Assembly: GCA_001692895.1 (NCBI GenBank)
Contig: KV748215.1
Coordinates: 124,001 to 188,000 of the forward strand
Reading direction: 5' to 3'
Length of the DNA: 64,000 nucleotides
Source: Cenococcum geophilum 1.58
Lineage: Eukaryota; Ascomycota; Dothideomycetes; Gloniales; Gloniaceae
Shown: in pieces, positions 26,401 to 35,330 of the stretch
Numbering within the stretch: the stretch's first letter is position 1
Layout: each line of letters starts with the position of its first letter
The notes under the pieces: model-generated
What the model was told of the DNA's origin: nothing
Database searches by the model: none
What the model saw: only the letters and a program-made list of their open reading frames with translations
Translations under genes and position numbers: made by a program

Positions 26401-26707
26401 CTTTGCCGGATTGAACATCTGCGCAATGATCTTGGTGTTCTTCTTCTGTCCTGAGACGAAGCTCTGGACGCTCGAGGAGCTTGATGGAGTCTGTTCGTAT
26501 TCATTGATCAGGTGCTGTCTTTCTTGTAGTGGAGCTAACCCGCTGGCAGTTGACAAAACAGCTATGGAGTTCATGAGGCACCGGGCAAGGTATCTTAAGA
26601 ATTTGTTCCGCTTCTATGTACTGCGTGATACAAAAGTGGAATTTGAGGATCTTTATGAGGAATTGCCTGAGCCTGCTCGACCGTATTACGGCGCTGCAGC
26701 GACGTAA
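23461..26707 (+). CDS. MFS sugar/quinate-type transporter, 13 exons
   Basis: Spliced model: 23461-23977, 24046-24257, 24313-24425, 24524-24669, 24793-24924, 24974-25059, 25208-25226, 25281-25361, 25424-25639, 25709-25761, 25818-25855, 26332-26492, 26550-26707. All junctions keep frame and use GT-AG; most introns have a CTAAC-like branch site. Predicted length is 643 aa. A hydrophilic N-terminus of about 125 residues precedes the membrane core. Sugar-porter features follow in order: DPLNERFGRKG after TM2, ESPRYLIKKG before the central loop, QQLCGINIIIFF in TM7, DRIGRRR in the TM8-9 loop, and PETKLWTLEELD after TM12. It probably sits in the plasma membrane and moves a sugar or related small molecule; the substrate cannot be read. 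Intron 11 (25856-26331, 476 nt) holds a MITE. Exon 7 is only 19 nt. Confidence 0.85.
26065..26245. mobile_element. Palindromic MITE in an intron of the transporter
   Basis: Two arms of about 73 bp (26065-26137 and 26172-26245) are near-perfect reverse complements, starting ACCAAAATCATATAGGGG and separated by a loop of about 35 bases. They differ at only two or three sites. The structure can fold into one long hairpin, typical of short non-autonomous DNA transposons. No clear target duplication is visible outside the arms. It lies between good splice sites, so it may be tolerated by the host gene. Confidence 0.8.
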
Positions 26708-27181
26708 GCGTATTCGGTGAAATCGGGAGGCGTTCTGTTGTGGTTCGGGCCGATAATATGGAGTTCACCATGCGATCCTAGCCGCACGCCGATTTTAGCG
26801 ATTTGAGGTTTTGGAATATGGAATCTGGAAATTATTGTGTTTATATCTATGATCATATAGCGGGTAGAATAGACTTGCGCTTGCTCTTTCGCTGTCGGCT
26901 TGCAGTCAATTAGCGTGGCGAGTACAATCATTACCATGCCATATTCTTCATAGATCTACTCAGCCTATTCCATACATAGCTCACCGTTTACTTATGCAAA
27001 ATCATCACTTTCGAAAGCTTCACGAGACACGAGGCCGGTCCCAACTAGCAACGACATTCGAGCTCTGCAATAGCTAAGTACCACTGCCGGGATTGTCGAG
27101 GAATGGAGATCATACAGCTGCATCATATCTCGAGGTGATGATACCTTAGCTGACGTTCGTGCTTCACAAAACATTCCCAAA
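26708..27181. other. Intergenic; no gene recognised
   Basis: 3' flank of the transporter and 3' flank of the GST remnant, which converge here. Only short unsupported ORFs (26686-26937 and 26992-27180, minus strand). Confidence 0.5.
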
Positions 27182-27745
27182 TCAACCGAAACTGGCCAAA
27201 TTATACCCGATCCCCTTCCTCAAGCTCTCTTTCCACGCCGGCCTCGCGCAACACGCCTCACTCCACCTCTTCAGCTTTGGGTACTCGCTCAGATTACCCC
27301 ACTTCCTCTGCAAAATCAGCGCGAATGGGAGTTCCAGCATAAAGTCGGCTCTTCCCGGGTCTTTGTCGTCCATGAAAAAAGCCCTATCGCCCGGTTCTTC
27401 TTCCAAATACGCCAGCATCTTGTTCATCTCCGGCTGTATGAAGCCCGATATCGCCGTGCCGGTGACGAGCGGGCGGGTAAAGAACGGCGTTTGCTGCGTA
27501 ATAATATCAAGGAAGAGATATTGGATCAGCGTAGGCAACAAGCTCGCGTTGGCGAAACTAGTTAGGCCCTCGTCACGGATTGCATCCAGACCCTCTTCGT
27601 CATCGCCTTTGAACTTCCCCGCGGTGTCGTAGCGCGAGCTTTGCGCGAGCCAGATAAGTTGCAGAAGTAGGTCTTGAGGATGTAGGGGCATTGGAGCTCT
27701 TCGAGGAGCCAGAGGATGCGTTGGGATTGGGAGTTCTGGGTTGTG
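27182..27745 (-). pseudogene. Glutathione S-transferase remnant, N-terminal domain mostly deleted and frameshifted
   Basis: The 169-codon minus-strand frame ending at 27182 carries a GST C-terminal helical domain: YDTAGKFKGDD, AIRDEGLTSFANASLLP, a central FFMDDKDPGRADFML stretch, and YPKLKRWSEACCARPAW. Upstream in another frame (about 27660-27735) lies the first part of the thioredoxin-like N-domain, NSQSQRILWLLEELQCPY. In intact fungal GSTs about 45 residues separate these two parts; here they adjoin, out of frame. A direct repeat GCTCGCGC-AAA-GCTCGCGC (about 27632-27650) lies at the join, as left by a microhomology deletion. No start codon precedes the N-terminal piece in frame. The nominal Met at 27691 lies in the wrong frame for the N-domain. 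A functional truncated protein is unlikely. Confidence 0.75.
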
Positions 27746-28188
27746 GTTCAGTCAATGGAGGGATTCTCCAGGCGCGTGGAAGAAGAGGATAGCTCACGTT
27801 CAGGTGGTGCAGGGTCTCCGGATTCCGCCATCTTCAGAAGATAGTTTAATGCAACTAGGTGTACTTCATGCAATTCTGAGGCGTGCCTCTACGTCGTGTT
27901 ATTATTCTGTCGAAGAGCTGTGGACCCTGGATTTAGAGCACATGTCATTGGTGAAATTGCGGCCAAATTAAGGAGCATTTGTCCCCTCTGCTCTCATCAC
28001 ACTTCATTCTCTTCCCGACGACCAACTTAACATGGCTTTCCACTACAAGCTCGTATTATAGGCACGAGGGGTATAACCAGCCTTGAGCAACCCTTTACAT
28101 TCTCTTAGCAGGTCAACTACTATGATATACTCAACTGCATAATATTAAGCATCTCCTCCTAAGTCATATATCTACAGTCCTGCAACCA
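27746..28188. other. Intergenic; no gene recognised
   Basis: One 76-codon plus-strand ORF (27741-27971) has no recognisable domain. The segment just before 28189 may be the old promoter and 5' UTR of the F-box stub. Confidence 0.4.
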
Positions 28189-28248
28189 TGCCATACTCCG
28201 CCTCACTCCTTGGTCTGCCTGTCGAGCTGCAGGAAGAGATCATTTAAA
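28189..28248 (+). pseudogene. F-box gene start, truncated
   Basis: ATG at 28189 opens 19 codons, MPYSASLLGLPVELQEEII, then a stop. LLGLPVELQEEI resembles the opening of F-box domains (LPxELxxxI). Immediately after, the minus-strand NB-ARC gene takes over, so the rest of the F-box gene is missing. Too short to prove by itself. Confidence 0.45.
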
Positions 28249-29214
28249 ATCTTACCTTTCCCGATAAGATCTTTCTTGAATTTCGAGGCAGCCTTCTGGC
28301 TCCGCGTGGTGAAGACGATTGATCCTTTGCTGCTTCTCGGTAGGAAGTCGATCAGGCGAGTCGAGTTAGTACTGATATCAGTCTTCTTGAACCACATATC
28401 CAGGTCATCAGCGTTGTTCAGTATCAGTAGCCACTGGCCTGCATTTTCCTGACCCGGGTAATGTTGCACAAGCTCCTTGATGTCTTCCCTCTTCTCCTCC
28501 CGCCCGGGTATCTGCAGCTGCTGGGCAATCCCCAGGTACGCTCGTTGAAGGTTCTCAGCGCTGGTTGCAGTCACCCAAAACACGGAGCACTCCGGATATC
28601 TATCTCTGGTTCTGTAAGCCAGCTCAAGCGCAATCTGGGTCTTGCCGACACCTCCGAGGCCAATAATTGCGAACTTTAGGCAGTGGCCCTCTGGAAAAAG
28701 ATTGGCCTCCAGTTCGTTTAGCTGGGAGCTGCGGCCAACGAATTGGTGATTCCTTGCTAGGGGGACAGACAGTGCTTTTATCCATATTCGATATTGTTTA
28801 ACATTTACTGAATATTAAATATTTACACTCAATATTCAATATCAATACAATATGTTCAATACTGAAAGTTATTAAATATTAACAATTTTTAGAGTTAAGG
28901 TGGTAAAAATAACGTGTAAAATGCCTTGGTACATAACTCTGGCCCTTAAGCGATACGTGCGCATTTTAAATTTATTAGGTAAACACATACAAAGTTAAAA
29001 TGCATAAATATTAAACATGGTTTTGCAGAATGTCGTACACTATATTCTTAATTTTTTACGCGCCCTCTATATACCTAATCTTTAACTACCTAATCCTTAA
29101 CTAACGCTATGTCTTTTTTATCTATTAACGTAACAGACGACGATAATATATCTTCCTCTACTATTTTAGAGCTTAATTCGGATCTATTAAGCTAACTACC
29201 CACAACTCTTTTAG

Positions 29215-29436
29215 ATGGCTATTAATATATTATCTATTCCATCTATATTAGCAAAGGCCGAGCGAGTGTTTTTAGGTACACGGCGAATAGTTTTATGGGA
29301 CTATATATTATTAGGAAGCACGAATATTAAGCGTATAGAGTGCTTAAAGAGTTGGCTGCTTAGTAATATTACAGCTAAGGGAAGACTTATGGCGGCAAAC
29401 GCAGCAATAGAAGCTCTTGCGTACTTAGTATATTAA
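29215..29436 (+). pseudogene. hAT transposase C-terminal dimerisation domain fragment
   Basis: 73 open codons. The segment LSIPSILAKAERVFLGTRR, then WDYILLGSTNIKRIECLKSWL, matches the conserved hAT C-terminal dimerisation domain. The catalytic core and zinc finger are absent, so the element would depend on a transposase from elsewhere. The upstream region in the element has no matching frame. Confidence 0.85.
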
Positions 29437-29494
29437 GGAGAGCCTAATAAGCCACCGCCAACTACACTAAGCCAAGAATCGCGAAGTTAACGAT

Positions 29495-29558
29495 AGGTAA
29501 GAGCGGAGGTAAGAGCAGAGGTGAGAGCGGAGGTAATAGCGTAGGTGAGCGGAGGTGA
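29495..29558. repeat. Short tandem GAGCGGAGGT repeats inside the hAT element
   Basis: Four to five imperfect copies of a GAGCGGAGGTAA-like unit, 3' of the transposase fragment. Confidence 0.75.
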
Positions 29559-30548
29559 AAGCTGTTGTATTTTAGAGCTCTACTAAAGCCTAGAGCTGTA
29601 TGGAGCTTAATTATAATATCAAGGCTCTATATATACGCAATCTGAATTCAATATTTAATAATCTATTCAATATTAAAACCGTCTTCAATATCAACTTCAA
29701 TACGGCCTCATATTGATATTGAATACTGATAAAAGCACTGGGGACAGACCAGCAAGTTTTACGTGGGATAGCTAGGCACGGTTCCTGTTTAGTAGGACTC
29801 TTATCCTGCTCGCGGCACTGGGAACTGTAAGTTATGGTGGCAAATAGACCAAAAACAGGCCTTACCCGGATCTCTTAGATTATCTCGCGACGGGTAATAG
29901 CATGTCATCTTGGATCTTTAATACCGTCTGTCCATGTATAGTTCCCATCAAAGCGATCTGTGTACTGTGCGCCGCTTGAAAGACGTCCTGTTGCTCGCTG
30001 ATAGGATCGACGATTTTCGTTGTTGCTAGGTCAAGGTCTTCGAGGCGATGTGACTGATCTAGCATGAATTGACAGACCTGCTCCCTAGAGAGTAGACTGT
30101 TATCAGCGTAGCTAATTCCTAGGAACAGTAGTACCCACCTCAGATTCACGACAACATGCACTTTCAGCTCCTCCCTGAATCTTGCCAGCTGTCGCTCCAA
30201 CTCCTCCTCCTTGTTCCATACACTCCGCAACGCCTTCCTCATGCTCTTCTATCTGTCTTGTTTGCCTTTGACCTTGACTTTTTCCAACGCTGCGAGCAGC
30301 TCATCCGCAGCGGTACCGCATGATTTACAGAGGCTCTCAAGCGCGCTATCGCCGGTGGCGGTAGCAGTAGTTCTAAGCTTGCTGTTTAATAGAACTAGAT
30401 GGTTTGTCGCTGTCTCAGTGTCGATGTTCTCTGCGAGTGCGCCTTCGCTGGACCGGTGAAGCTTAGTCGACTTCGAGATTAGTTTGCCGCTGAAGTCGAT
30501 AAACTGAACGATATTTCCGACAAGGCCGATGATAGCAAGGGTCTCCAT

Positions 30549-31640
30549 TATGATATCGCGTAGGTTAAACGGGGCGGGAGTCTTGCCATGCTGGAGACCA
30601 GCTAATAGGCGGCGATCCAAGGCAAAGTGTTCGGCGAAACACATTGGTATTGTCAGTTTGCGATTCTACAACCGATCAAATGTTATTCAATGGGCATTAA
30701 AGTTGTTCAGGACACCTTTTTACTTGATGTATATAAAGCTAATTGCTAGCTTTAACATGAATTACGTCCTTTCACCAGCGTACATATTATCGTCTTTCCA
30801 AATTACGTGCATTAACTTATTCCAGTCCTTCCGACCTTTCCAATCCATCATACTTTTATATTGCGATAGGAAGCTCACAAGGGAATAACCATTGTTCGCT
30901 GATTAGATACCTTTCTTTTGGGCTAAGGGTACCATCCCGAACCGTCTCTTTCCGCCTGATGTGTTCCACAATGATCGTTGTAGCAGGTGGTCCAGCTCAA
31001 ACTATTATGTTTGTTTGCTATGAGAGAGCTCGCACTGTGCTTGTTTGATTCCCTTGCGTTCTCTTCCTTCCGGTTTTGGCGTTGGCGTTCGTTGAACTTC
31101 CTGAGTATTCCAGTGGTATCACGTTCCATAGGCGTCTATTCTTTCAGGACCGCTTTCTGCGGTTTTGTGATAGCCCAAGGAAGTTGCTGAACTGGGCCTG
31201 GCTGAGATATGTCGTAGCTTGATTAATATAATAAACTGCTACTGGTCTTCTGTTGACTCTGCAATTTGACCAACAGTCATATAACGGAGATACCGGGGGA
31301 CCCTTAGTGGAGGAAGAAGAGGGTGAAACCATAGATATAGTAGAAGCGTCCATTTTGGTGCGCATGTTCGGTTAACCATAAGGGGCTCTGTTTAAAAAAT
31401 GGTAGCTTGGACAAGGAGCACTTATCGAGAAGCCGGTACAGAAAACGGACCCTATCAGTCTAGGATAGATTGCAAGGGTCGCTGAAATTCGTCCACGCAT
31501 TATCGATAAGAATCAGCCAATTAAATCAACGTAATCAACTTTTCGCATGGTTTAGATTCGGTGTTCTGCACGGACTACTTACTCCGTGGACGCCAGCGGG
31601 TTAAGAGATAAGCAAGTCCTGCCTAGATACCTATCACATA
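30549..31640. other. Upstream of the NB-ARC gene to the island edge; no gene recognised
   Basis: Normal-GC DNA with only short ORFs. One on the minus strand (31365-31144, MDASTISMVSPSSSSTKGPP...) is Ser-rich and has no partner exon I can identify. Sequence becomes transposon-like after a G-run at about 31645. Confidence 0.45.
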
Positions 31641-31860
31641 TCCGGGGGGGGGGGTTTATTTGGCGCGGTTACGACCCGGGTTAATACGAGGTTAGGGCCA
31701 CCCCTGCTGATAACGCGCCCGAGCCCTGCACGAGGTCGCGCAGCGACCGCCCCCGAGTACCCTCGCACGCGATTTCGGGCCAAAAGGTACATAACTCAAG
31801 TTTAATCGGTACCTCTGGGCGGTCGCGTAATATTGCTCTAAATTTTAAACACCTAAACAC
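31641..31860. other. GC-rich junction segment
   Basis: Starts with a run of ten G, followed by GC-rich sequence (ggcgcggttacgacccgggt, cgaggtcgcgcagcgaccgc). It marks the edge between the gene island and the RIP-degraded block. It may be the end of a mobile element, but no repeat partner is visible. Confidence 0.35.
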
Positions 31861-31879
31861 GTTCTATTCCTACGTAATA

Positions 31880-32145
31880 GGCATCTTAGTTACTATAGTG
31901 CAGTCCTATATAGAGACGTCTCGGTCACTATAGTATAGTCCTATATTAAGGCGTCTCGGTTAATATATTGCAGTCCTATATTAAGGCGTCTTAGTTACTA
32001 CAGAGTAGTCCTATATTAAGGCGTCTCGGTTACTATAGTGCAGCCCTATATTAAGACGTCTCAGTTACTAGTATAGTCCTATATTAAGGCATCTCGGTCG
32101 CTACAGTATAGTTATATATAAAGGCGTCTTAGTTATTATAGTAAA
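31880..32145. repeat. 35-bp minisatellite, about 7 copies
   Basis: A TAGTGCAGTCCTATATTAAG-type core recurs at 31903, 31938, 31973, 32008, 32043, 32076 and 32111. The period is therefore 35 bp, with one 33-bp interval. Each copy ends GGCGTCTCGGTTA or a transition variant of it. Confidence 0.9.
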
Positions 32146-32159
32146 ATAACTATTTAAAT

Positions 32160-34700
32160 ATTCTTATAAAGCCAATCTAAAGAATATGGGCCTCGTAGCT
32201 ATTCTAGCTAGTTAATAGCCTATCTCTTATCTTTTGCCGTACCGTTTTCTACGCGCCGTCTTATATCCTATAGCAATGGCTATAGAATATAGCCTCGCCG
32301 TTAACCTGCTAGTGCGCCCCCTAGTAGCAATTAAAAGCTTTAATTAACGGCCTATTTGCTAGCCCTAAAGTCCACTTAGCCTAGAGCTAAAACACTAAAT
32401 TACTGCCCTAAAGTATCTTATATTTCCTTAATGGCGCCTATAGGTTAAGGATAAATAGGAGAGGTTAAGTATTAGCTTACGGTAGCTGCGGTAGGGGTAT
32501 AGTAGATATTATAGAAGACGGCTAAATAGGCTTTATAGTAGTAGATAGTTAAGGACCGGTTAAATATATAGAAGAGGGTTTATTTAAAGGCGGAACCTAG
32601 CTATTAACACGTTTAGAAACGGACCTGGGTATAGGTGTAAATATAAGTATAGGTATAGATACGGGTATATAGCCGTCTAAAGACGGATATATAGACTCCG
32701 TAGGCCCTACTTAGATATCTATCTTCTCTTACTAGATCTATATAGGTGCGAATAATACTAATAACCTTTTAATCTCGCTAAGGCGTTCTAATATCGTCTA
32801 TATATATAATTAAACCCCCTTTATCTCTAAGATTATAGCCTTATATCTTAGCTTAGCTACAGCCTTATAGGTGGGCTAGTATTTCCGTATTATTATCTTA
32901 TCTAGTATAACTACGCTAGCTAGCGAGCCTTTTATCTATATAGTAAACCTCTAGTACTTGTTATAGCTAAAGACGGAGTCCTTTTATAGGGGGTAGAGCG
33001 GAAACTACTTATATAGGATTACCCTAAGCGCGTAAAGGAGGCGTAGAAATTTTAAGCCTATAAGATTCAGCCGTATAACCTTATTATTGACCTTCTTTAG
33101 GTAGTAAGTCTCTATATATTTTAGCTTAGTCTTAGGCCATATCTTTAAGTAGAGGGCCTTCTTTAGCACCTCTTACGCGTAGGGGAGAAAATAGCCCTTT
33201 TCTTTCTTTAGGAAGCCGGCAATTAACCGTATAAACGTATAGGGTAGATAGCTAAGGTAAGCTCCTATTATCGCGTCCGTATTCTAGTATTCGGCCTATC
33301 TAATTTAGGTCTCCTTAATACTGCTAAGCTTAGTATACCAGACGCTCTACTTATAGGCGCTATTAGATCTTCTCCTTTAAGTAAATTCCTAGCCCCTAGG
33401 ATATCCTTTTATTTTATTTAAACTGCATATAATAGCTTAACGGCTATTATAGTACTTTAATGCTACTAGGGAAGGCATATATGTTATAATAGTCCTTTAG
33501 CTGCTAAAAGGATAGAAAGCTCTTACCGCTATTTTTACCCCAGTAGTTAAAGAAGTAAAAGGCTATTATAAAAAGAGGGTAGAGGATAGGGTTAGTATTA
33601 TATATATATAGCCTATATACTTAACCTTGCCGTATTAATTCTACTTCCTTTATATTGTTAATATAATTATATATAGTGCTAGCTTATCTAGTTTATGCCC
33701 TTTATTCTCTAGTTTAATAAGAATAAGGTTAGTAAGCTAAATATCCTATCTACTTTTACCCTAGGTAATAGTAGTATAGCCTAAGGAGCTAGTTAAAAAA
33801 CGGCAGCTATATAGACTGGATATAAACCTAATAAATACTTAGCCATAGTTTAAAGGTAAGATTTAACTAAACATAATATTTTAAAGCTTGTCTCCTAGTA
33901 CTAAGTAATTACCTCTTTAAGCCCTTTAATATTATAGCCGCTAGTAATTATAAATAGGCCTTAATTAATAAAGTTAACGCGTTAAATCTAGTTCTTATTA
34001 CGGTAGATACTGTCTAGTACCGCTAAAAGCTTTACCCTATATAGTGGCTATAAGGCCTTACCTTCTAGTTGCTATATATAAAGCTCGGTAATAGCGGAGA
34101 TATAGCTATTTATAACTAAGTATTAAACCATTTTATTAAATAGGGCGTCTAAGGCCTCCTCGTCCTATATATCCCCTTCCTTCTTTATAGCTTTCTCCCC
34201 TATAACCGCGGCTGCCCCTATAGCTACCTTTCCCCCTAACTGCCCTTTTACCTACTTAGCTATCTTCTACCTCTTTTTTACCTACTTACTATCTTTCTAT
34301 ATCTCTTTCTGTTTTAATATATATTTTTAATAGCTAGTGGCCTATAATTCTTAATTAATAACTTACTGCTCTAAAATAGGTAAAGCGTATCTTTTATTAC
34401 CTAGGCGCCGTCTATATTACCTTTTAATCTTTATACTAGTCTTACTAGTCTTTCTACTTTAGCTTATACGCCTTCGTTATATTCTTTAAGCGCTAGGCCT
34501 TATAAATATTATATAGCCGCGCCGTTTAGGCCTTAAATTTGCTCTAGAGGGTATAGGAGAAGAAGGAGAGAGCTAGGGGGGCTTTCTTTAACCGTAAAGT
34601 AGACCGTAGGGTAAGGAGATTCTTAAAAGATTCTATATCCGTAAGAGGTAAGAGGGAGACGCGTAAGCGCGGCGCGGGTAAATAAAGTTACTAAAACGTA
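32160..34700 (-). pseudogene. Probable Crypton-type (NDC10-like) tyrosine-recombinase element, RIP-degraded
   Basis: No long frame survives. The minus strand at about 33440-33640 gives GKVKYIGYIYNTNPILYPLF, then IIAFYFFNYWGKNSGKSFLSF, then QLKDYYNIYAFPSS. This resembles the fungal NDC10 domain-2 family used by Crypton elements, which has 'GxLEY(M)GxxRHxxPLLCPLGALAFYFFYRW' followed by 'PFPSF...W(Y/H)xIKVLPG'. Upstream pieces at about 33890-34130 (AVLDSIYRNKN, GLFITSGYNIKGLK) fit the N-terminal part. The family moves by a tyrosine recombinase. I could not see the catalytic Arg/Tyr set or the ends, so the extent is approximate and the call is a family resemblance. Confidence 0.5.
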
Positions 34701-35166
34701 TAAATATTAAAGGAGAAGAAAAAGAGGGCTCTATATTATGGAATTAGAATTACAGTAGGCCTCTCTATATAAAATTAGAAGCCCTATATAAGCTAGCGCG
34801 AGTATAAAAATAGAAGAGGGTTAGAAAATGGATTGTTAGGGCAATAGTAAGGTTAAAGGCGCGTAGAGGCCCTTTATACTAACCTAGTACTAACATAGGC
34901 CTTAAAAACGCATCTAAAAAGTAGAGGCCACTACTAAAGGGGGGGGGTAATATTTAGACGATATATCGCGGACTTTAGGGGCTTATGCGTAACTTAAGGT
35001 TATACTAAGCCTAACCCGGATCTCTAATACCTTCGTCTTAATATATACGCAGATTAGGTATTTTTATAAAATTTCTTTAAGATTTAAATTATAATATAAA
35101 GACCCTTTATTAAGTTAAAATTTTTTTTTAAATCTCTTTCTATTATTTAATCTTATTAATAATAAT
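34701..35166. other. RIP-degraded spacer; nothing recognised
   Basis: AT-rich sequence between the Crypton-like relic and the Copia element, with a run of eight G at about 34938-34946. No coding signal. Confidence 0.4.
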
Positions 35167-35330
35167 TGTCGGGAATGAGGCAAGTTGCCGTCACGTGTCG
35201 ACATAGCCCTAGCGCGGTGAGGAACCTTAAGTTCCTCACCCCTTTCCTTATTCCTATTAAGAATTAAAAACAACAACCATCATACTATCTACAAACCGTA
35301 GCTACGTAATATCCCCTTATAAGTCCAACA
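35167..35330 (+). repeat. Copia 5' LTR
   Basis: 164 bp, TG...CA ends, matching 40977-41140 with about a dozen C/T and G/A differences. Contains a hairpin-capable GAGGAACCTTAAGTTCCTC. Confidence 0.93.

Larger units (their letters stand above)
28770..29740 (+). mobile_element. Internally deleted hAT transposon, 971 bp, with 8-bp TSD
   Basis: Terminal inverted repeats CAGTGCTTTTATC...TATTC.ATAT bound the element. GGGACAGA is duplicated perfectly at 28762-28769 and 29741-29748; 8-bp duplications and CAGTG ends are hAT hallmarks. Both ends carry AATATTG/CAATATT subterminal repeats (28785-28880 and 29640-29725), possible transposase-binding sites. The interior retains only the end of a transposase gene. 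It is inserted in the NB-ARC gene. Confidence 0.93.
28247..30548 (-). pseudogene. NB-ARC STAND (NLR-type) gene, broken by a stop, a hAT insertion and truncation
   Basis: The start at 30548 (METLAIIGLVGNIVQFIDFSG) is typical of the N-terminal region of fungal STAND proteins. Exon 1 is 30548-30139 and a 54-nt intron spans 30085-30138 (GTGGGT...CTAG, GCTGATAAC). Codon 100 (30251-30249) is TAG in the segment KGKQDR-stop-KSMRKALRSVW, where I expect Trp (TGG). The frame stops again near 29880. After the hAT element (28770-29740) the NB-ARC domain resumes: NHQFVGR, P-loop GLGGVGKT (28638-28661), VFWVTATS, and the Walker B region, which reads LLILNNADD where family members usually have LLILDNADD. A GSIVFTTRS segment follows. 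Homology ends near 28247, so the arm and repeat domains are gone. Intact relatives are intracellular NTP-driven switches in non-self recognition. Confidence 0.85.

Noticed and set aside
31144-31365. Ser-rich 73-codon minus-strand ORF as a possible first exon
   Set aside because: No downstream exon or family match found; left unannotated.
31880-32145. Regular 35-bp repeats as a CRISPR array
   Set aside because: Units are contiguous without unique spacers and the genome is fungal; it is a minisatellite.
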